A DNA stretch of 42,319 nt from NCBI GenBank assembly GCA_007693605.1, contig REDG01000020.1, positions 1 to 42,319 on the forward strand. The letters are read 5' to 3'. Positions 5,872-14,726 of this stretch are shown one piece after another (position 1 is the first letter of the stretch; the number at the start of each line of letters is the position of its first letter). The notes under the pieces are model-generated. The model saw only the letters and a program-made list of their open reading frames with translations, searched no databases and was not told the DNA's origin. Position numbers and translations under genes: made by a program. Source of the stretch: Bradymonadales bacterium. GTDB lineage: Bacteria > Bdellovibrionota > UBA2394.

Positions 5872-8134
5872 CGCTCATCTCCCTTTTCTCATCATGAAGT
5901 CGCAAGCAATCCTCTTGTGATATAAAAATCGGAAACTCCAACCTAAAACAAGAGCCCTTATTCAGTTCACTAGAAAGCTCGATTCTTCCCTGATGCGCCT
6001 TTACAAACTCACTGACAATATAGAGACCTAAACCTAAACCACTCACTTGAGAGCTGTGGACTGACCGCTCAAATCGATCAAAGATCTTTTGCTGATCACG
6101 AGATGGAATTCCGACACCACGATCCTTTACCGACACTCTCAGCCTCTTTCCGTCTGAACTGAGGTCGATATCGATCGGCTTATGCTCTCCGTACTTTACT
6201 GCGTTGGTTAACAGATTATTAATGATCTGTTCCATTCTAAATCGATCCCACCAACCAAAAACGGATTCATTGGCGGTCAAACTCATTTTGATTCCCCGAT
6301 GTCGCGCCATCGGCTGAGTTCTCGCAACCACCTCACGAAGCATCTCAGCAAAGTCAAAATACTCTGGATCAAGCTTAATCTTACCACTCCGCAGACGAGA
6401 CAAATCTAAGAGGTTTTCAATCAGGGCCGTTAAGCGGTCCATCTGCCTATCCATATCTTTCATCTTTGAGCCAAAGACTCGTCGAAGATCCTCGATAGAC
6501 TCCGAAGAGCGAAGCATTCTGCGCATCAACTGAAGGTGCAGGCTCAGGGCAGAGATTGGCGTCTTCAGCTCGTGAGAAGCAATCGAGAAAAACTCATCCC
6601 TTAGCTCAATCGCCTCTTGCGACCTTCGATATAAAACAGAGTTGTCGATGGCGTAAGAGGCTCTTCTGGCAAACTCTTCGAGCAGGGGCACATCTTCCGG
6701 CCCATAGCCAGTCTCATCCTCAGACTTTACAAAACTGATCAATCCTATAATTCGATTTCTGGCGTGGAGTGGCAGTAAAACCCCCGACTTCACCCCAATT
6801 TTTAACCACAGCTCTCGTCTCTCAACATCTGGCATCAACGATTCAATCTGACCAACATCCGCATTTCTAAAAAGAATGGTTTCTCGAGTCTCAATGGCTC
6901 GCCGAAGCATCTGATCTTCCATCAAAAGTGGCGGGTAACTTGCGAGCTTCTTCATGAGCTCGGCCTTTTCAGGACTGCGATGAACGGCCGCAAATCTTTT
7001 GAAGTTGCCCCGTTCGTCTGCAAGATCAATCACACACCAGTCAGAGATGTAATCAACGGCAAGCCGCGCCAAATTTTCGGTCGTTTGATTGAAGTCCAAT
7101 GAGGAACTCAAAACCTTACTCGAGTCTGCCAAGAAGGTGGCCCGCTCCTTGTTCAAACGCAGGGCCTCGATCGCTTCAGACCGTTGTGAATCGACTCGCT
7201 TCAGCGTTCGCAGCGCAAAGAAAATGAGAGTGCCAAAGCCCAAAATATTTCCCACCATAAAGAGCGAAATGGATGGAATTCCAGACAGGAGTTCGCGCGT
7301 CTCTAGAGCAACAACCAACCAGCCGACAAAGAAGGGAATGCCCAAAGTGGCGAGAGCTAAGCGACGAGCAACAGGGCCAATAATTTCTTCGTCTGAGAGC
7401 TGCCCGATCACCCCAAATCTTGGCTTGAGGCAATAGACAGACACGGAGAGCAGCAAAAACGAAAAGGCCGTCCACTCTCCAATCTGCACAAAACTAGAGA
7501 CCTGATAAAAGTTCGGATACCGATAGGCGTAGCCGATCAGGGCGAGAGCGGCCACCGCTGAAGCGGGGGCCACCAAAATCTGCTCGACCCAAGTCTTTCG
7601 AATCTTACTCACCGACATATAGGTCAATGTGGCCCCCATCGAGAGAAAGCAAATCGCCGTTTGAGGGGCCATTCGACCAGGATGTTGAGAACTCCCTCCG
7701 AGCAAGACATCTCGAATGAAGAGTTGATCGATCAGGAAATCAACGGAAAACAGATATTGAAGCCCGCTCATCAGTCCCAACAGAAAAACGAAGGGCGAAA
7801 CACAAACCACCAAGACACTGAGGCCGCCTAGGCGGAAAAATCTCTGCGAGAGGAAAATCAGAATCATCCCCAAAGACAGAGCAAAAAGCCCAAGAGAGGT
7901 ATTGAACTTCATATTCCGGCCTGCGATCAGCCTGAGGCTCTCTTCAGGGGACAGCCAAAGAATCATCTGGGTCAGACTGATGACCAAAACCGTGATCGAA
8001 GCAAAAACGGGAAAGTACAGAAAGAACAGTCGAGGTCGAAAACCCCACCGACGAGACCACCAGCCCATCTCGGGCAGGCGTCGAAAAATTCGAGGACGCC
8101 GAAAAAGCTTTTGCTCATTCGAGGCATCTGGCAT
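5834..8134 (-). CDS. Multi-pass membrane GAF-domain histidine kinase
   Basis: The 766-residue kinase has about eight hydrophobic segments between residues 35 and 310, an integral membrane sensor that I cannot assign to a named MASE family. A GAF-like domain follows at about 340-500. The dimerisation domain has the H-box IASHELKTPISAL with His521. The ATPase domain has N-box NNLLTNAVKYGE, G1 DRGVGIP and G2 GLGLGLYIV. A charged 30-residue tail overlaps the REC gene. GTG at 8143 is in frame, but GGAG abuts it and lies 8 nt upstream of the ATG at 8134, so the ATG is chosen. The ligand is unknown. Confidence 0.92.
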   Translation of the reverse strand: MPDASNEQKLFRRPRIFRRLPEMGWWSRRWGFRPRLFFLYFPVFASITVLVISLTQMILWLSPEESLRLIAGRNMKFNTSLGLFALSLGMILIFLSQRFFRLGGLSVLVVCVSPFVFLLGLMSGLQYLFSVDFLIDQLFIRDVLLGGSSQHPGRMAPQTAICFLSMGATLTYMSVSKIRKTWVEQILVAPASAVAALALIGYAYRYPNFYQVSSFVQIGEWTAFSFLLLSVSVYCLKPRFGVIGQLSDEEIIGPVARRLALATLGIPFFVGWLVVALETRELLSGIPSISLFMVGNILGFGTLIFFALRTLKRVDSQRSEAIEALRLNKERATFLADSSKVLSSSLDFNQTTENLARLAVDYISDWCVIDLADERGNFKRFAAVHRSPEKAELMKKLASYPPLLMEDQMLRRAIETRETILFRNADVGQIESLMPDVERRELWLKIGVKSGVLLPLHARNRIIGLISFVKSEDETGYGPEDVPLLEEFARRASYAIDNSVLYRRSQEAIELRDEFFSIASHELKTPISALSLHLQLMRRMLRSSESIEDLRRVFGSKMKDMDRQMDRLTALIENLLDLSRLRSGKIKLDPEYFDFAEMLREVVARTQPMARHRGIKMSLTANESVFGWWDRFRMEQIINNLLTNAVKYGEHKPIDIDLSSDGKRLRVSVKDRGVGIPSRDQQKIFDRFERSVHSSQVSGLGLGLYIVSEFVKAHQGRIELSSELNKGSCFRLEFPIFISQEDCLRLHDEKREMSDEREIKVANSSG

Positions 8135-8201
8135 TGAAATCACTCCGCCCTTTCATGCCGCTGTCCTAAATCAAAGACCCCCCAGACGCAAGCCTGTAGA
8201 T

Positions 8202-8519
8202 CTAGGCCGGCAGACTCTTCTGCTCGGACCCCTCAGACCCCCAGAACAAACGAACATTTCGGAAGCCCAATCGCCCCAATCGTTCAGAGGCCTCTATTCC
8301 CTTGTCGGGCTCCGACTCCTTAGAATAAAGTAAAATCATCTCATCGAGGCCGTGGACCACCTCTTGAACCTTTTCCTCAAAAAACTCGTCGAGCCCGATT
8401 TGAATGGCACCAGGAAGCTGCTCTCGGTAGAAGTCCTGAATCTTCCGTACATCGATCAAATGGACCCTGGGATGGCGCTGCCGCTTCCAACTTTCTAGAA
8501 TGACGAGATCTCTCAACAT
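8202..8519 (-). CDS. Rhodanese-like domain protein lacking the active-site cysteine
   Basis: The 105-residue protein has the rhodanese fold pattern: VHLIDVRKIQDFYREQLPGAIQI (Cdc25 motif region), a helix, the strand ILLYSKESEPD, then ASERLGRLGFRNVRLFWGS. In active rhodaneses the strand ends in a cysteine-containing loop (YC..G.RS). Here the cysteine position appears to be serine and the loop is acidic, so sulfur transfer is unlikely and a regulatory or binding role is more probable. A very strong ribosome site (AAGGAGGAG) precedes the ATG. The large kinase starts 67 nt downstream on the same strand, so the two may be co-transcribed. Confidence 0.8.
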   Translation of the reverse strand: MLRDLVILESWKRQRHPRVHLIDVRKIQDFYREQLPGAIQIGLDEFFEEKVQEVVHGLDEMILLYSKESEPDKGIEASERLGRLGFRNVRLFWGSEGSEQKSLPA

Positions 8520-8694
8520 GCACGCATCTCCTCCTTCGATGCCTAGAGGATTTCCGTTTTTTCAGATATTGGCATCTGTCTTTGGTAAGGAGGTTTTTTG
8601 GCTGAAAATGGCCTCCCGTAAGCTACTGAAATGATGGGGCAATCTCGTCGATCTTCTAACTTGATCTCTGACAAAATCTCCCCAAAATGGGGGC

Positions 8695-9273
8695 ATGAAA
8701 ATTCTTTGGATTGGGCAAAAGAACGGAAGGCTCGTCAGACGATTGCCTCGAGAGGGGCTCAAATCGGCCATTTACAGGGCCTCTCGGTTCGCTCTTAGCC
8801 TGTTTCTCGGCCTGACGCTCTTTGCCCCGATAGGGACAGCCCATGTTCACGGAGAGGCCAGACTAAGCCTGGTTCAGGCAGGAGAGCGAATTGTCATCGA
8901 GTGGCGAGTCGCCGCTTACGACATTTTGGGTTTTGAAAGAGAGCTTCGAACCGAGGCAGAGAGGCAAAGCCTAGAGAAATTCAAATCAAAAAGATTGAAG
9001 GATATTCAGGCGGTTGAATTTCCGAGGAGAGCGAACTGCACGATCGAAGAAAGAGCGGAGTTTGAAGAAATTGTTCTGTCGAGTTCTCATCGAGACTTTC
9101 TGTTGCGCTGGAGTGGAAGCTGCGAGCGCCCCAGCGCTTTGCGTTGGGTGAGAGTTCATCCGGTCGAAAACCTGCCAAGTGTCCACCGAACCCAAGTCGC
9201 TTTGATCGGTGAGCAAGCACAAAATCGTGCGCTTGTGCGAACACGAGCACAAAGGCTTTACTTTAATCGTTAG
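8695..9273 (+). CDS. ZrgA-family (DUF2796) periplasmic protein
   Basis: The 192-residue protein has a long N-terminal leader with a hydrophobic core (about 32-48) followed by AHVHGEARLSL. This matches the hallmark H.HG.a.l start of mature ZrgA/DUF2796 proteins. The downstream segment AAYDILGFERELRTEAER also fits the family's conserved GFEH.pRT..E region. ZrgA proteins are zinc-associated periplasmic proteins induced under zinc limitation in Vibrio. The usual His/Asp-rich metal-binding insert is missing here, so zinc binding may be weak. A CCCC/GGGG hairpin ends 2 nt before the ATG. No Zur box is evident. Family call is good; role is inferred. Confidence 0.75.
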   Translation: MKILWIGQKNGRLVRRLPREGLKSAIYRASRFALSLFLGLTLFAPIGTAHVHGEARLSLVQAGERIVIEWRVAAYDILGFERELRTEAERQSLEKFKSKRLKDIQAVEFPRRANCTIEERAEFEEIVLSSSHRDFLLRWSGSCERPSALRWVRVHPVENLPSVHRTQVALIGEQAQNRALVRTRAQRLYFNR

Positions 9274-9311
9274 CGCTTGCGTGCTGAGCCGAAAATTCGT
9301 AGCCTGGCCCG

Positions 9312-9995
9312 ATGGAAAATAAATGCTTTTCAAAAAATTTGGTCGAGACACTTAAAAAGTTTCATGTTTTGCAACACCCCTTCTATCAGGCCTGGAATGA
9401 AGGAAAGCTTCCTATGAACGCACTTCAACTCTATGCGAAGCAGTATTCTCACCATGTCGACGCCTTTCCAAGATATGTCAGCGCGGCCCATTCTTCCTGC
9501 ACCGACTTCAAAGCCAGACAGATTTTACTAGAAAACTTGATTGATGAAGAAAGAGGAGAAGACAACCACCCAGAGCTTTGGAAACGATTCGCTGAGGGCT
9601 TGGGTGTGAAGCGAGAAGAGATCGCAAACGAAAAGCTTCTGCCTCGAACTCGGGAACTCATTGACGGCTTCTTTAAGAATTGTCGGAAGTCTGCGCCCGA
9701 AGCCATCGCCGCTCTATTCGCCTATGAGCACCAGATTCCTGAGGTCGCTGAGACCAAGATTCGAGGGCTTAAGGAGCATTACGACATCACAGACTCTAGA
9801 AGCTTGGAGTTCTTTGAGCTGCATCAGAAAGCGGACGAGTACCACACCGAGGCCATTTCCGAGATTCTTGACTCTTTCTCTCAAGCCGATCAGGAGAGGG
9901 CAGAGAAAGCTTCGCTTGAGATGGCGGAGAAGATCTGGAACTTTTTGTCAGGAATCTGCGAGGCTTCAGATATTCCTTGCCCTAGAGCAGCCTAA
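9312..9995 (+). CDS. CADD-family protein, probable self-sacrificing pABA synthase
   Basis: The 227-residue helical protein matches the CADD group of the TenA/heme-oxygenase-like fold. CADD is a chlamydial protein shown to make para-aminobenzoate from its own tyrosine using a dinuclear metal site. The ligands of that site are all present in order: E79, H86, E139, H171, D175 and H178. The sacrificed tyrosine corresponds to Y25 (HPFYQAW), and the amine-donor lysine to K149 (AETKIRG), allowing for one-residue offsets. This is direct residue evidence for function in folate synthesis independent of pabABC. The start at 9312 lacks a clear ribosome site. It stands alone, convergent with the next gene. 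Confidence 0.85.
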   Translation: MENKCFSKNLVETLKKFHVLQHPFYQAWNEGKLPMNALQLYAKQYSHHVDAFPRYVSAAHSSCTDFKARQILLENLIDEERGEDNHPELWKRFAEGLGVKREEIANEKLLPRTRELIDGFFKNCRKSAPEAIAALFAYEHQIPEVAETKIRGLKEHYDITDSRSLEFFELHQKADEYHTEAISEILDSFSQADQERAEKASLEMAEKIWNFLSGICEASDIPCPRAA

Positions 9996-10045
9996 GACTT
10001 TCGAGAGGAAGTTCGGACTACCAGAACCAAAATGAGGAATGGCAC

Positions 10046-10082
10046 GGCTGACGACGCTTTGCCGTCCTAGATCTGGTCAGCC
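10046..10082. terminator. Possible bidirectional terminator hairpin
   Basis: GGCTGAC (10046-10052) pairs perfectly with GTCAGCC (10076-10082), and an inner GACG/CGTC pair can form within the loop. The hairpin lies between the 3' ends of two convergent genes. No T-tract follows on either strand, so a Rho-independent mechanism is uncertain. Confidence 0.4.
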
Positions 10083-10095
10083 AAACAGACCGAGT

Positions 10096-10890
10096 TTATC
10101 GAATTTCTTTGCTGTTGATTTGAAGATAGCGAGATAACTTTGAGACCAGAAAATACAGTGGCAAGGTGTCGAGAAGAGCCGTCACCAACTTAAAGGAATA
10201 ATTGCTAGCCACCAGTAGGAGCATGGTTTTAAGACTCTGATCTCCCCTCAGATAACTCGCTCCAAAGGTAATCCCAATCACCATGATGCTATCCACCAGT
10301 TGAGAAATCACTGTGCTGGCATTGTTCCGGAGCCAAAGATGCTTACCCTTGGTCACTCGTTTCCAAAAGTGAAAGAGAGCGACATCACAAAACTGAGCTG
10401 TGACATAGGCCACCATTGAAGCCAATACGGCCCCTGTCGTGCAGGCGTAGATAAAAAAGAAGAGTTCAGGCTCGGTGCCAGAAAACTCTCCACTGGGTAG
10501 GGGTAGCGACTCCCTTAAACTCAAAACCTGCCAGGGCGCTTGAAGGTCTTCTGAAACAGAGGGCAGGCTTTGCGCGAGCCAAATCACCCCCAGAACGAAG
10601 AGATTCAGACCCAGGCCAACCCAAACGACGAAGTTAGCCCTCTTTCGACCGTAGAGCTCGCTAATCAAATCGGTGCAAAGAAAGGTCAGGGGGTAAGGAA
10701 GAACGCCCACGGCCAGGGCAAGGGGCCCCAACTGTACGAACTTCGTAATCCCAATGATATTGAGCATCGTCATGGCTGAAAAGAAAACGCCCGCCAAGAC
10801 GATGAAGACTCTTATTCGTCTTTCCTGCAAAAGCTCTGAAGATGGGGCTGTCGAGTGATGCGTTGCCAAAAACTCTTCAATAACTAGCAC
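10096..10890 (-). CDS. yhhQ: Queuosine precursor transporter, YhhQ/VUT family
   Basis: The 264-residue integral membrane protein carries family signatures LPYPLTFLCTDLISELYGRKRA and, later, QFCDVALFHFWKR followed by LRNNASTVISQLVDS. It has about six membrane segments. In E. coli YhhQ imports the queuosine precursors preQ0 and preQ1. An extra loop of about 30 residues (SLPSVSEDLQAP to SGTEPE) between membrane segments is longer than in E. coli. The only plausible start is GTG at 10890, without a good ribosome site, so the N-terminus is uncertain. No preQ1 riboswitch was recognised upstream. No queuosine biosynthesis gene is in the window, consistent with salvage. Confidence 0.88.
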   Translation of the reverse strand: MLVIEEFLATHHSTAPSSELLQERRIRVFIVLAGVFFSAMTMLNIIGITKFVQLGPLALAVGVLPYPLTFLCTDLISELYGRKRANFVVWVGLGLNLFVLGVIWLAQSLPSVSEDLQAPWQVLSLRESLPLPSGEFSGTEPELFFFIYACTTGAVLASMVAYVTAQFCDVALFHFWKRVTKGKHLWLRNNASTVISQLVDSIMVIGITFGASYLRGDQSLKTMLLLVASNYSFKLVTALLDTLPLYFLVSKLSRYLQINSKEIR

Positions 10891-10959
10891 CGACGACTGA
10901 GTTTTGCCCAGAAAATACTGCTTCGGCCTCGCCCCAGTTTGCCTTAGACTAAGAGGGCT

Positions 10960-12504
10960 ATGAAACAGTCCCTCTATTCTCTGCTTTTCTTCTCAAGCTT
11001 CCTATTGATGCCTGGCTCTAGCGACGGTTCCGACCGAAGCGGAGAAGCCTTAGATGCTCGGAAAGGCGGCTTTCGAATTCTCTCTGCCGGGGATCTGGAA
11101 CAGGGGGCTTACTCTTTTCGAAGCTCTCTGCAGTTTTCTAGCACCTCAAACGCCTTGAAAGACGGAAGAAGCAACGAAGTCATGAGCGCGACTATCGCGG
11201 CTGGCTACGACATATTGCCCTTTCTGCATCTGGCCGCCCACGGAGGGCCCGCTTATGCGACTCAAACTTTAGGAGGCTTTGTGCAGAACTTCACCTTCGC
11301 TCGTTTTGGGGCAGCCGTCACAGGCATGGATGACATCGGCGAGAGAATTTTAGGTCGCAGCGGTTTTTGGTTCGGAGGCGCAAGCCTCTCGGTTGATTTT
11401 TCGAAAATCACTCGGTTTTTTAAGGGCCTGGCCGTTCACCCCCAGCTCATCACCAGTTTTGACTTTACAGAGACCTATCAAATCCCCTTGCTGGTTCACG
11501 GCAACCTCGGCTTTCGAACTAAAGACTCTGGCCGCTTCTTCGACAGTTCGCGAGACATCTCTGACTTTGACCGATTTGCCACCCGCTCTCTCAATGCCAA
11601 TGCCATCACCGCTGGTTTAGGCTTCGAAGCGCCTCTGGGCTTTGTGAGACCGGTTTTGGAGTTCAACCTTGAGTATGTTTCGAAGGTGGGGCTTTCTCGA
11701 AGCCCCAAATGGCTGACGGTGGGCGCAAAGAGCCGCCCACTCCCCCACAAAAACATTGAAGTCTTTGCGGCGACAGACCTGAATCTCAGCAGTTTTCGGG
11801 CCACTCCCGCGGACGAGATTCCTGTCGTCTATCGAGTTCCGACCTGGAACTTGATTCTCGGCTTCGGGCTTTCTCAGTTTGGAAAGCGCGAAGGAGAAAT
11901 CAATGTGGACGCTCAAACCTATCGCCTTCTACAGGAGAACCTCGATTCCAGAGAGAAGACCTTGGCTCAACTTCGAAGGGACCTTTCTTACAATACCATT
12001 CAAGGCCAAGTCCTCAATGCAGAGACGAAACGGCCCATGCAAAATGTCGTGGTGAGTTTTCCGGATCTCGACTCCATTCAACCCAGTCAGACCGACTCGA
12101 ACGGAGAGTTCTTGCGCTACTTTCCTCGCTTCTCAGGAAGAATCCAATTCTCTGCCAGCGGTTTTGAGACGGCCACTCAATTCTATAATTTGCAGCCTGG
12201 AGAAGCGATCACGGCCAATGTTGAACTCAGGCCCGCAACAGCGGTTAACCAGGGAGATCTTGTGGTCACCATTACGAACGAAGCCGGTGAAGCTCTAGAA
12301 GCTCAAGTGCTGATTAGAGAGTTGAACCGAGGAGAAGAAACCAGATTGACGACCGACCGAACGGGTCGAGTGAGCGTTAAACTCGCACAAGGAGATTACC
12401 GAATCACGATCACGGCTTCGGGCTACCAACGGCTGCAGGATCGCTTTCGCTTGGATGCGGGTCGAGCCGTGCTACGGACCTACAGTCTCCAAACCATCGA
12501 GTGA
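10960..12504 (+). CDS. Outer-membrane barrel protein with C-terminal carboxypeptidase-regulatory-like domains
   Basis: The 514-residue protein has a signal peptide (about 1-23), then about 300 residues of alternating aromatic/polar strands suggestive of a beta barrel. A short helical linker (LLQENLDSREKTLAQLRRDL) follows. Two Ig-like repeats resembling carboxypeptidase regulatory-like domains close the protein: IQGQVLNAETKRPMQNVVV with SDSNGEF-like turns, then LVVTITNEAGEALEAQVLI with TDRTGRVSVKL. These are common on exported proteins of predatory and myxobacteria-like bacteria. A GAGG ribosome site precedes the ATG. The last 33 nt overlap the 3' end of the convergent transporter gene. No enzymatic function is suggested. 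Confidence 0.78.
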   Translation: MKQSLYSLLFFSSFLLMPGSSDGSDRSGEALDARKGGFRILSAGDLEQGAYSFRSSLQFSSTSNALKDGRSNEVMSATIAAGYDILPFLHLAAHGGPAYATQTLGGFVQNFTFARFGAAVTGMDDIGERILGRSGFWFGGASLSVDFSKITRFFKGLAVHPQLITSFDFTETYQIPLLVHGNLGFRTKDSGRFFDSSRDISDFDRFATRSLNANAITAGLGFEAPLGFVRPVLEFNLEYVSKVGLSRSPKWLTVGAKSRPLPHKNIEVFAATDLNLSSFRATPADEIPVVYRVPTWNLILGFGLSQFGKREGEINVDAQTYRLLQENLDSREKTLAQLRRDLSYNTIQGQVLNAETKRPMQNVVVSFPDLDSIQPSQTDSNGEFLRYFPRFSGRIQFSASGFETATQFYNLQPGEAITANVELRPATAVNQGDLVVTITNEAGEALEAQVLIRELNRGEETRLTTDRTGRVSVKLAQGDYRITITASGYQRLQDRFRLDAGRAVLRTYSLQTIE

Positions 12505-13923
12505 CAAAGTCGTCCACCTTAGAATCAGTGGAAGCCAGAGACTAGAAAAGACGGCCACTACCAGAGAGAAGAAAAGATTGAGAGCCAATCCGGCTTTTGC
12601 CATTTCTTTGATCTTGAGTTTGCCCAATGAAAACACCACGGCATTGGGGGGTGTGGCGATCGGAAGCATGAAGGCAAAGGAGCAGGCCAATACGGTCGCC
12701 ATCAACAGAGCCGCCACATCCAAGTCAAAATAGCTCCCCAACCCCGCAACGAGCGGAACCAAAAGGGCCGCAATGGCCGTATTTGAAGTCACCTCAGTCA
12801 TGAAGATCGCTAAAAGGCAAACGCCCCAAATCACAAAGAAGCTTGGAAATTGATTCAAAAACTTCAACTGAAGAGCGATCCATTCAGCAAGACCGGTTTC
12901 TTGCACAGCAAACGAAAGCGCCAAACCCCCTCCAAACAAAATCAAAATTCCCCAAGACACTCTTTGAAGGTCAGGCGCCTCTAGCAGTCGCTCCGAAGAT
13001 TTACCGCTCGGAATCAGAAAGAGCAGGCAAGCCGCCGACAAGGCCACCATCTCATCGGTTAAGCCTTGAATGCCAAATTGCTGTGAAAGAGGAGCCCTAA
13101 AAATCCAAAGAAAAACAGCCGACAAGAACACAATCAGAGTTCGTCTTTGAGCTTGATCGAGACTCCAAGAACTGAACTTTGGAATCTCTAAAGACTCGCT
13201 TCGATCAAATCGACAGGCCACCCGACTCAAATACAGCCACACCACGATGAGAGAGCCCAGGCTCAAAGGAAGGGCGAAGAGCATCCACTGAAGAAAGGAG
13301 ATTGAAATGCCATTCTCAGCCAAATAGCCTACCAAGATCGCGTTCGGAGGACTTCCGATAATGGTTGCCACCCCTCCGACCGAAGCCGCATAGGCCACTC
13401 CCAGCAAGAGGGCTCGAGAATATGCGGGGTCTTCCTTCGCCTGCCATCGAAGTACAGAAAGCACGAGCGGCAAGGCGATCACGGCACTCGCCGTATTGGA
13501 GATCCAGGCCGACATAAAGGCGGTGGCCGTCATCATGGCCAGCAAAACGGCCGACTTCTTCGATCCGAAGGCTCTTAGAATCGCTTGAGCAAAGAGTTGA
13601 TGAAGCCCACACTTTTCAATTGCGGCCGATAACAAGAATCCCCCCAAGAACAAGGCAATCACCGGTGAAGAGTAGCGAGACAAGAGGGCAGCAAACTCAA
13701 GAGAGCTCAGAATCGGAAGAACTAAGGCCGGAAGAAGTGCGGTGACAAAAAGGGGGACAATTTCAAATATCCACCAAAGCAGCATCCACCACAAAAGACC
13801 CAAGACGACTTGAGCTTCAGGGCCCAAATCCGTTGCCAGACTTATCCGAAGAGAGAGAAAAAATCCGACAGGGCCCAAAAGCCCTGCCCACAATCTAAGT
13901 GATCGTATGTCTAATCTAACCAC
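12472..13923 (-). CDS. DASS-family anion:sodium symporter (SLC13-like)
   Basis: The 483-residue membrane protein has the two SNT signatures of the divalent anion:sodium symporter family: SNTASAV (S142-N143-T144) and TSNTAIA near residue 376. It also has the paired IGSPPNAI and IATPPNAV loops. In VcINDY these SNT motifs bind the carboxylate substrate and the prolines flank the Na+ sites. About 11-12 membrane segments are visible. The GTG start at 13923 lies inside the last codons of the upstream coiled-coil gene (13-nt overlap), suggesting coupled translation. Substrate could be dicarboxylate, citrate or sulfate; sequence alone does not say. Confidence 0.9.
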   Translation of the reverse strand: MVRLDIRSLRLWAGLLGPVGFFLSLRISLATDLGPEAQVVLGLLWWMLLWWIFEIVPLFVTALLPALVLPILSSLEFAALLSRYSSPVIALFLGGFLLSAAIEKCGLHQLFAQAILRAFGSKKSAVLLAMMTATAFMSAWISNTASAVIALPLVLSVLRWQAKEDPAYSRALLLGVAYAASVGGVATIIGSPPNAILVGYLAENGISISFLQWMLFALPLSLGSLIVVWLYLSRVACRFDRSESLEIPKFSSWSLDQAQRRTLIVFLSAVFLWIFRAPLSQQFGIQGLTDEMVALSAACLLFLIPSGKSSERLLEAPDLQRVSWGILILFGGGLALSFAVQETGLAEWIALQLKFLNQFPSFFVIWGVCLLAIFMTEVTSNTAIAALLVPLVAGLGSYFDLDVAALLMATVLACSFAFMLPIATPPNAVVFSLGKLKIKEMAKAGLALNLFFSLVVAVFSSLWLPLILRWTTLSLDGLETVGP

Positions 13924-14576
13924 ATGCGAACGCCATAGCCGCGACTAGGTTGCCGTTCTTCTGCAAAGCTCGACTCTTTAGAACGAACATCCAGAGCGAG
14001 CTGAATCTCTTTCTCACGGGCTTCCAAATCAGCAATCCTCTGACTCTGCTCATCAATCGAGAGCTCTAAGATCGCTACACTCTCTGTCAGCCAGTCTGAA
14101 AGCTCTGAAGAGGTCGTTGCCAATAAAAATCTCTCATAATCCTGAAAGCTTAAGAGAAAGCCACCCACACTCACGGGGTCTTCGCGCCAAACAAGATCGC
14201 CCTCGAAAGTCATTCGCTGATATGACCTGGACTGATAGGATTTAGAGAATCGAGCTAAGGCCTGAAGTCTTAGCCGAAGACTCTCCTCAGAAAAATCACC
14301 GGAATCAATCAAAGCCTCCAAATCTTCAAGTCTCTCTAGGCGGGCCTCCAGATCGCCTAGCCTTGAAAGCTCTTCATCGAGCTGACCCTCAACATTAGAC
14401 AGGGCGTGTTGCAGAAAAATCATATCCTCAGGAGTCAGTTCCACTCCTTCGGCCAGAAGATTCTCCAGCGAGAAGTTTGCCTCCGAGCTAGGCTCTTGGT
14501 CTGCCCACAGCCTCTTCTCAGCACTCAAAAGAAAAGAAGCGACAATCGTCAATGCAATAAGCCTAGTAAGTAACAT
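13911..14576 (-). CDS. Exported coiled-coil protein of unknown function
   Basis: The 221-residue protein has a signal peptide (MLLTRLIALTIVASFLLSA) and then two long heptad-rich helices (about 35-105 and 150-205) with a short conserved-looking segment between them (QRMTFEGDLVWREDPVSVGGFLLSF has strand character). An alternative upstream start at 14603 exists, but the ATG at 14576 has a GGGAGA ribosome site 5 nt away. It overlaps the DASS transporter start by 13 nt, so the pair is probably expressed together. No known domain was recognised. A periplasmic structural or adaptor role is possible but not supported by more than the coiled coil. Confidence 0.75.
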   Translation of the reverse strand: MLLTRLIALTIVASFLLSAEKRLWADQEPSSEANFSLENLLAEGVELTPEDMIFLQHALSNVEGQLDEELSRLGDLEARLERLEDLEALIDSGDFSEESLRLRLQALARFSKSYQSRSYQRMTFEGDLVWREDPVSVGGFLLSFQDYERFLLATTSSELSDWLTESVAILELSIDEQSQRIADLEAREKEIQLALDVRSKESSFAEERQPSRGYGVRMWLD

Positions 14577-14623
14577 GGAATCTCCCTTCACCAAATTGAT
14601 CACGACAAACCCTGACTCAAACT

Positions 14624-14659
14624 GACCCCCCTTCTAACGGAATTTTGAAAAAGACTCAA
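14624..14659 (-). promoter_or_regulatory. Possible sigma-70 type promoter
   Basis: On the minus strand TTGAGT (14659-14654) and TAGAAG (14636-14631) are separated by exactly 17 nt, each matching four of six consensus bases. It would start transcripts about 45 nt upstream of the coiled-coil/DASS gene pair. Supported by position and spacing only. Confidence 0.3.
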
Positions 14660-14726
14660 GCCACCCCAAAATATTTCAGAATTTTTCAGCACTTGGGCCG
14701 TTGGGGCATCATTGGCTCGGCAATCT

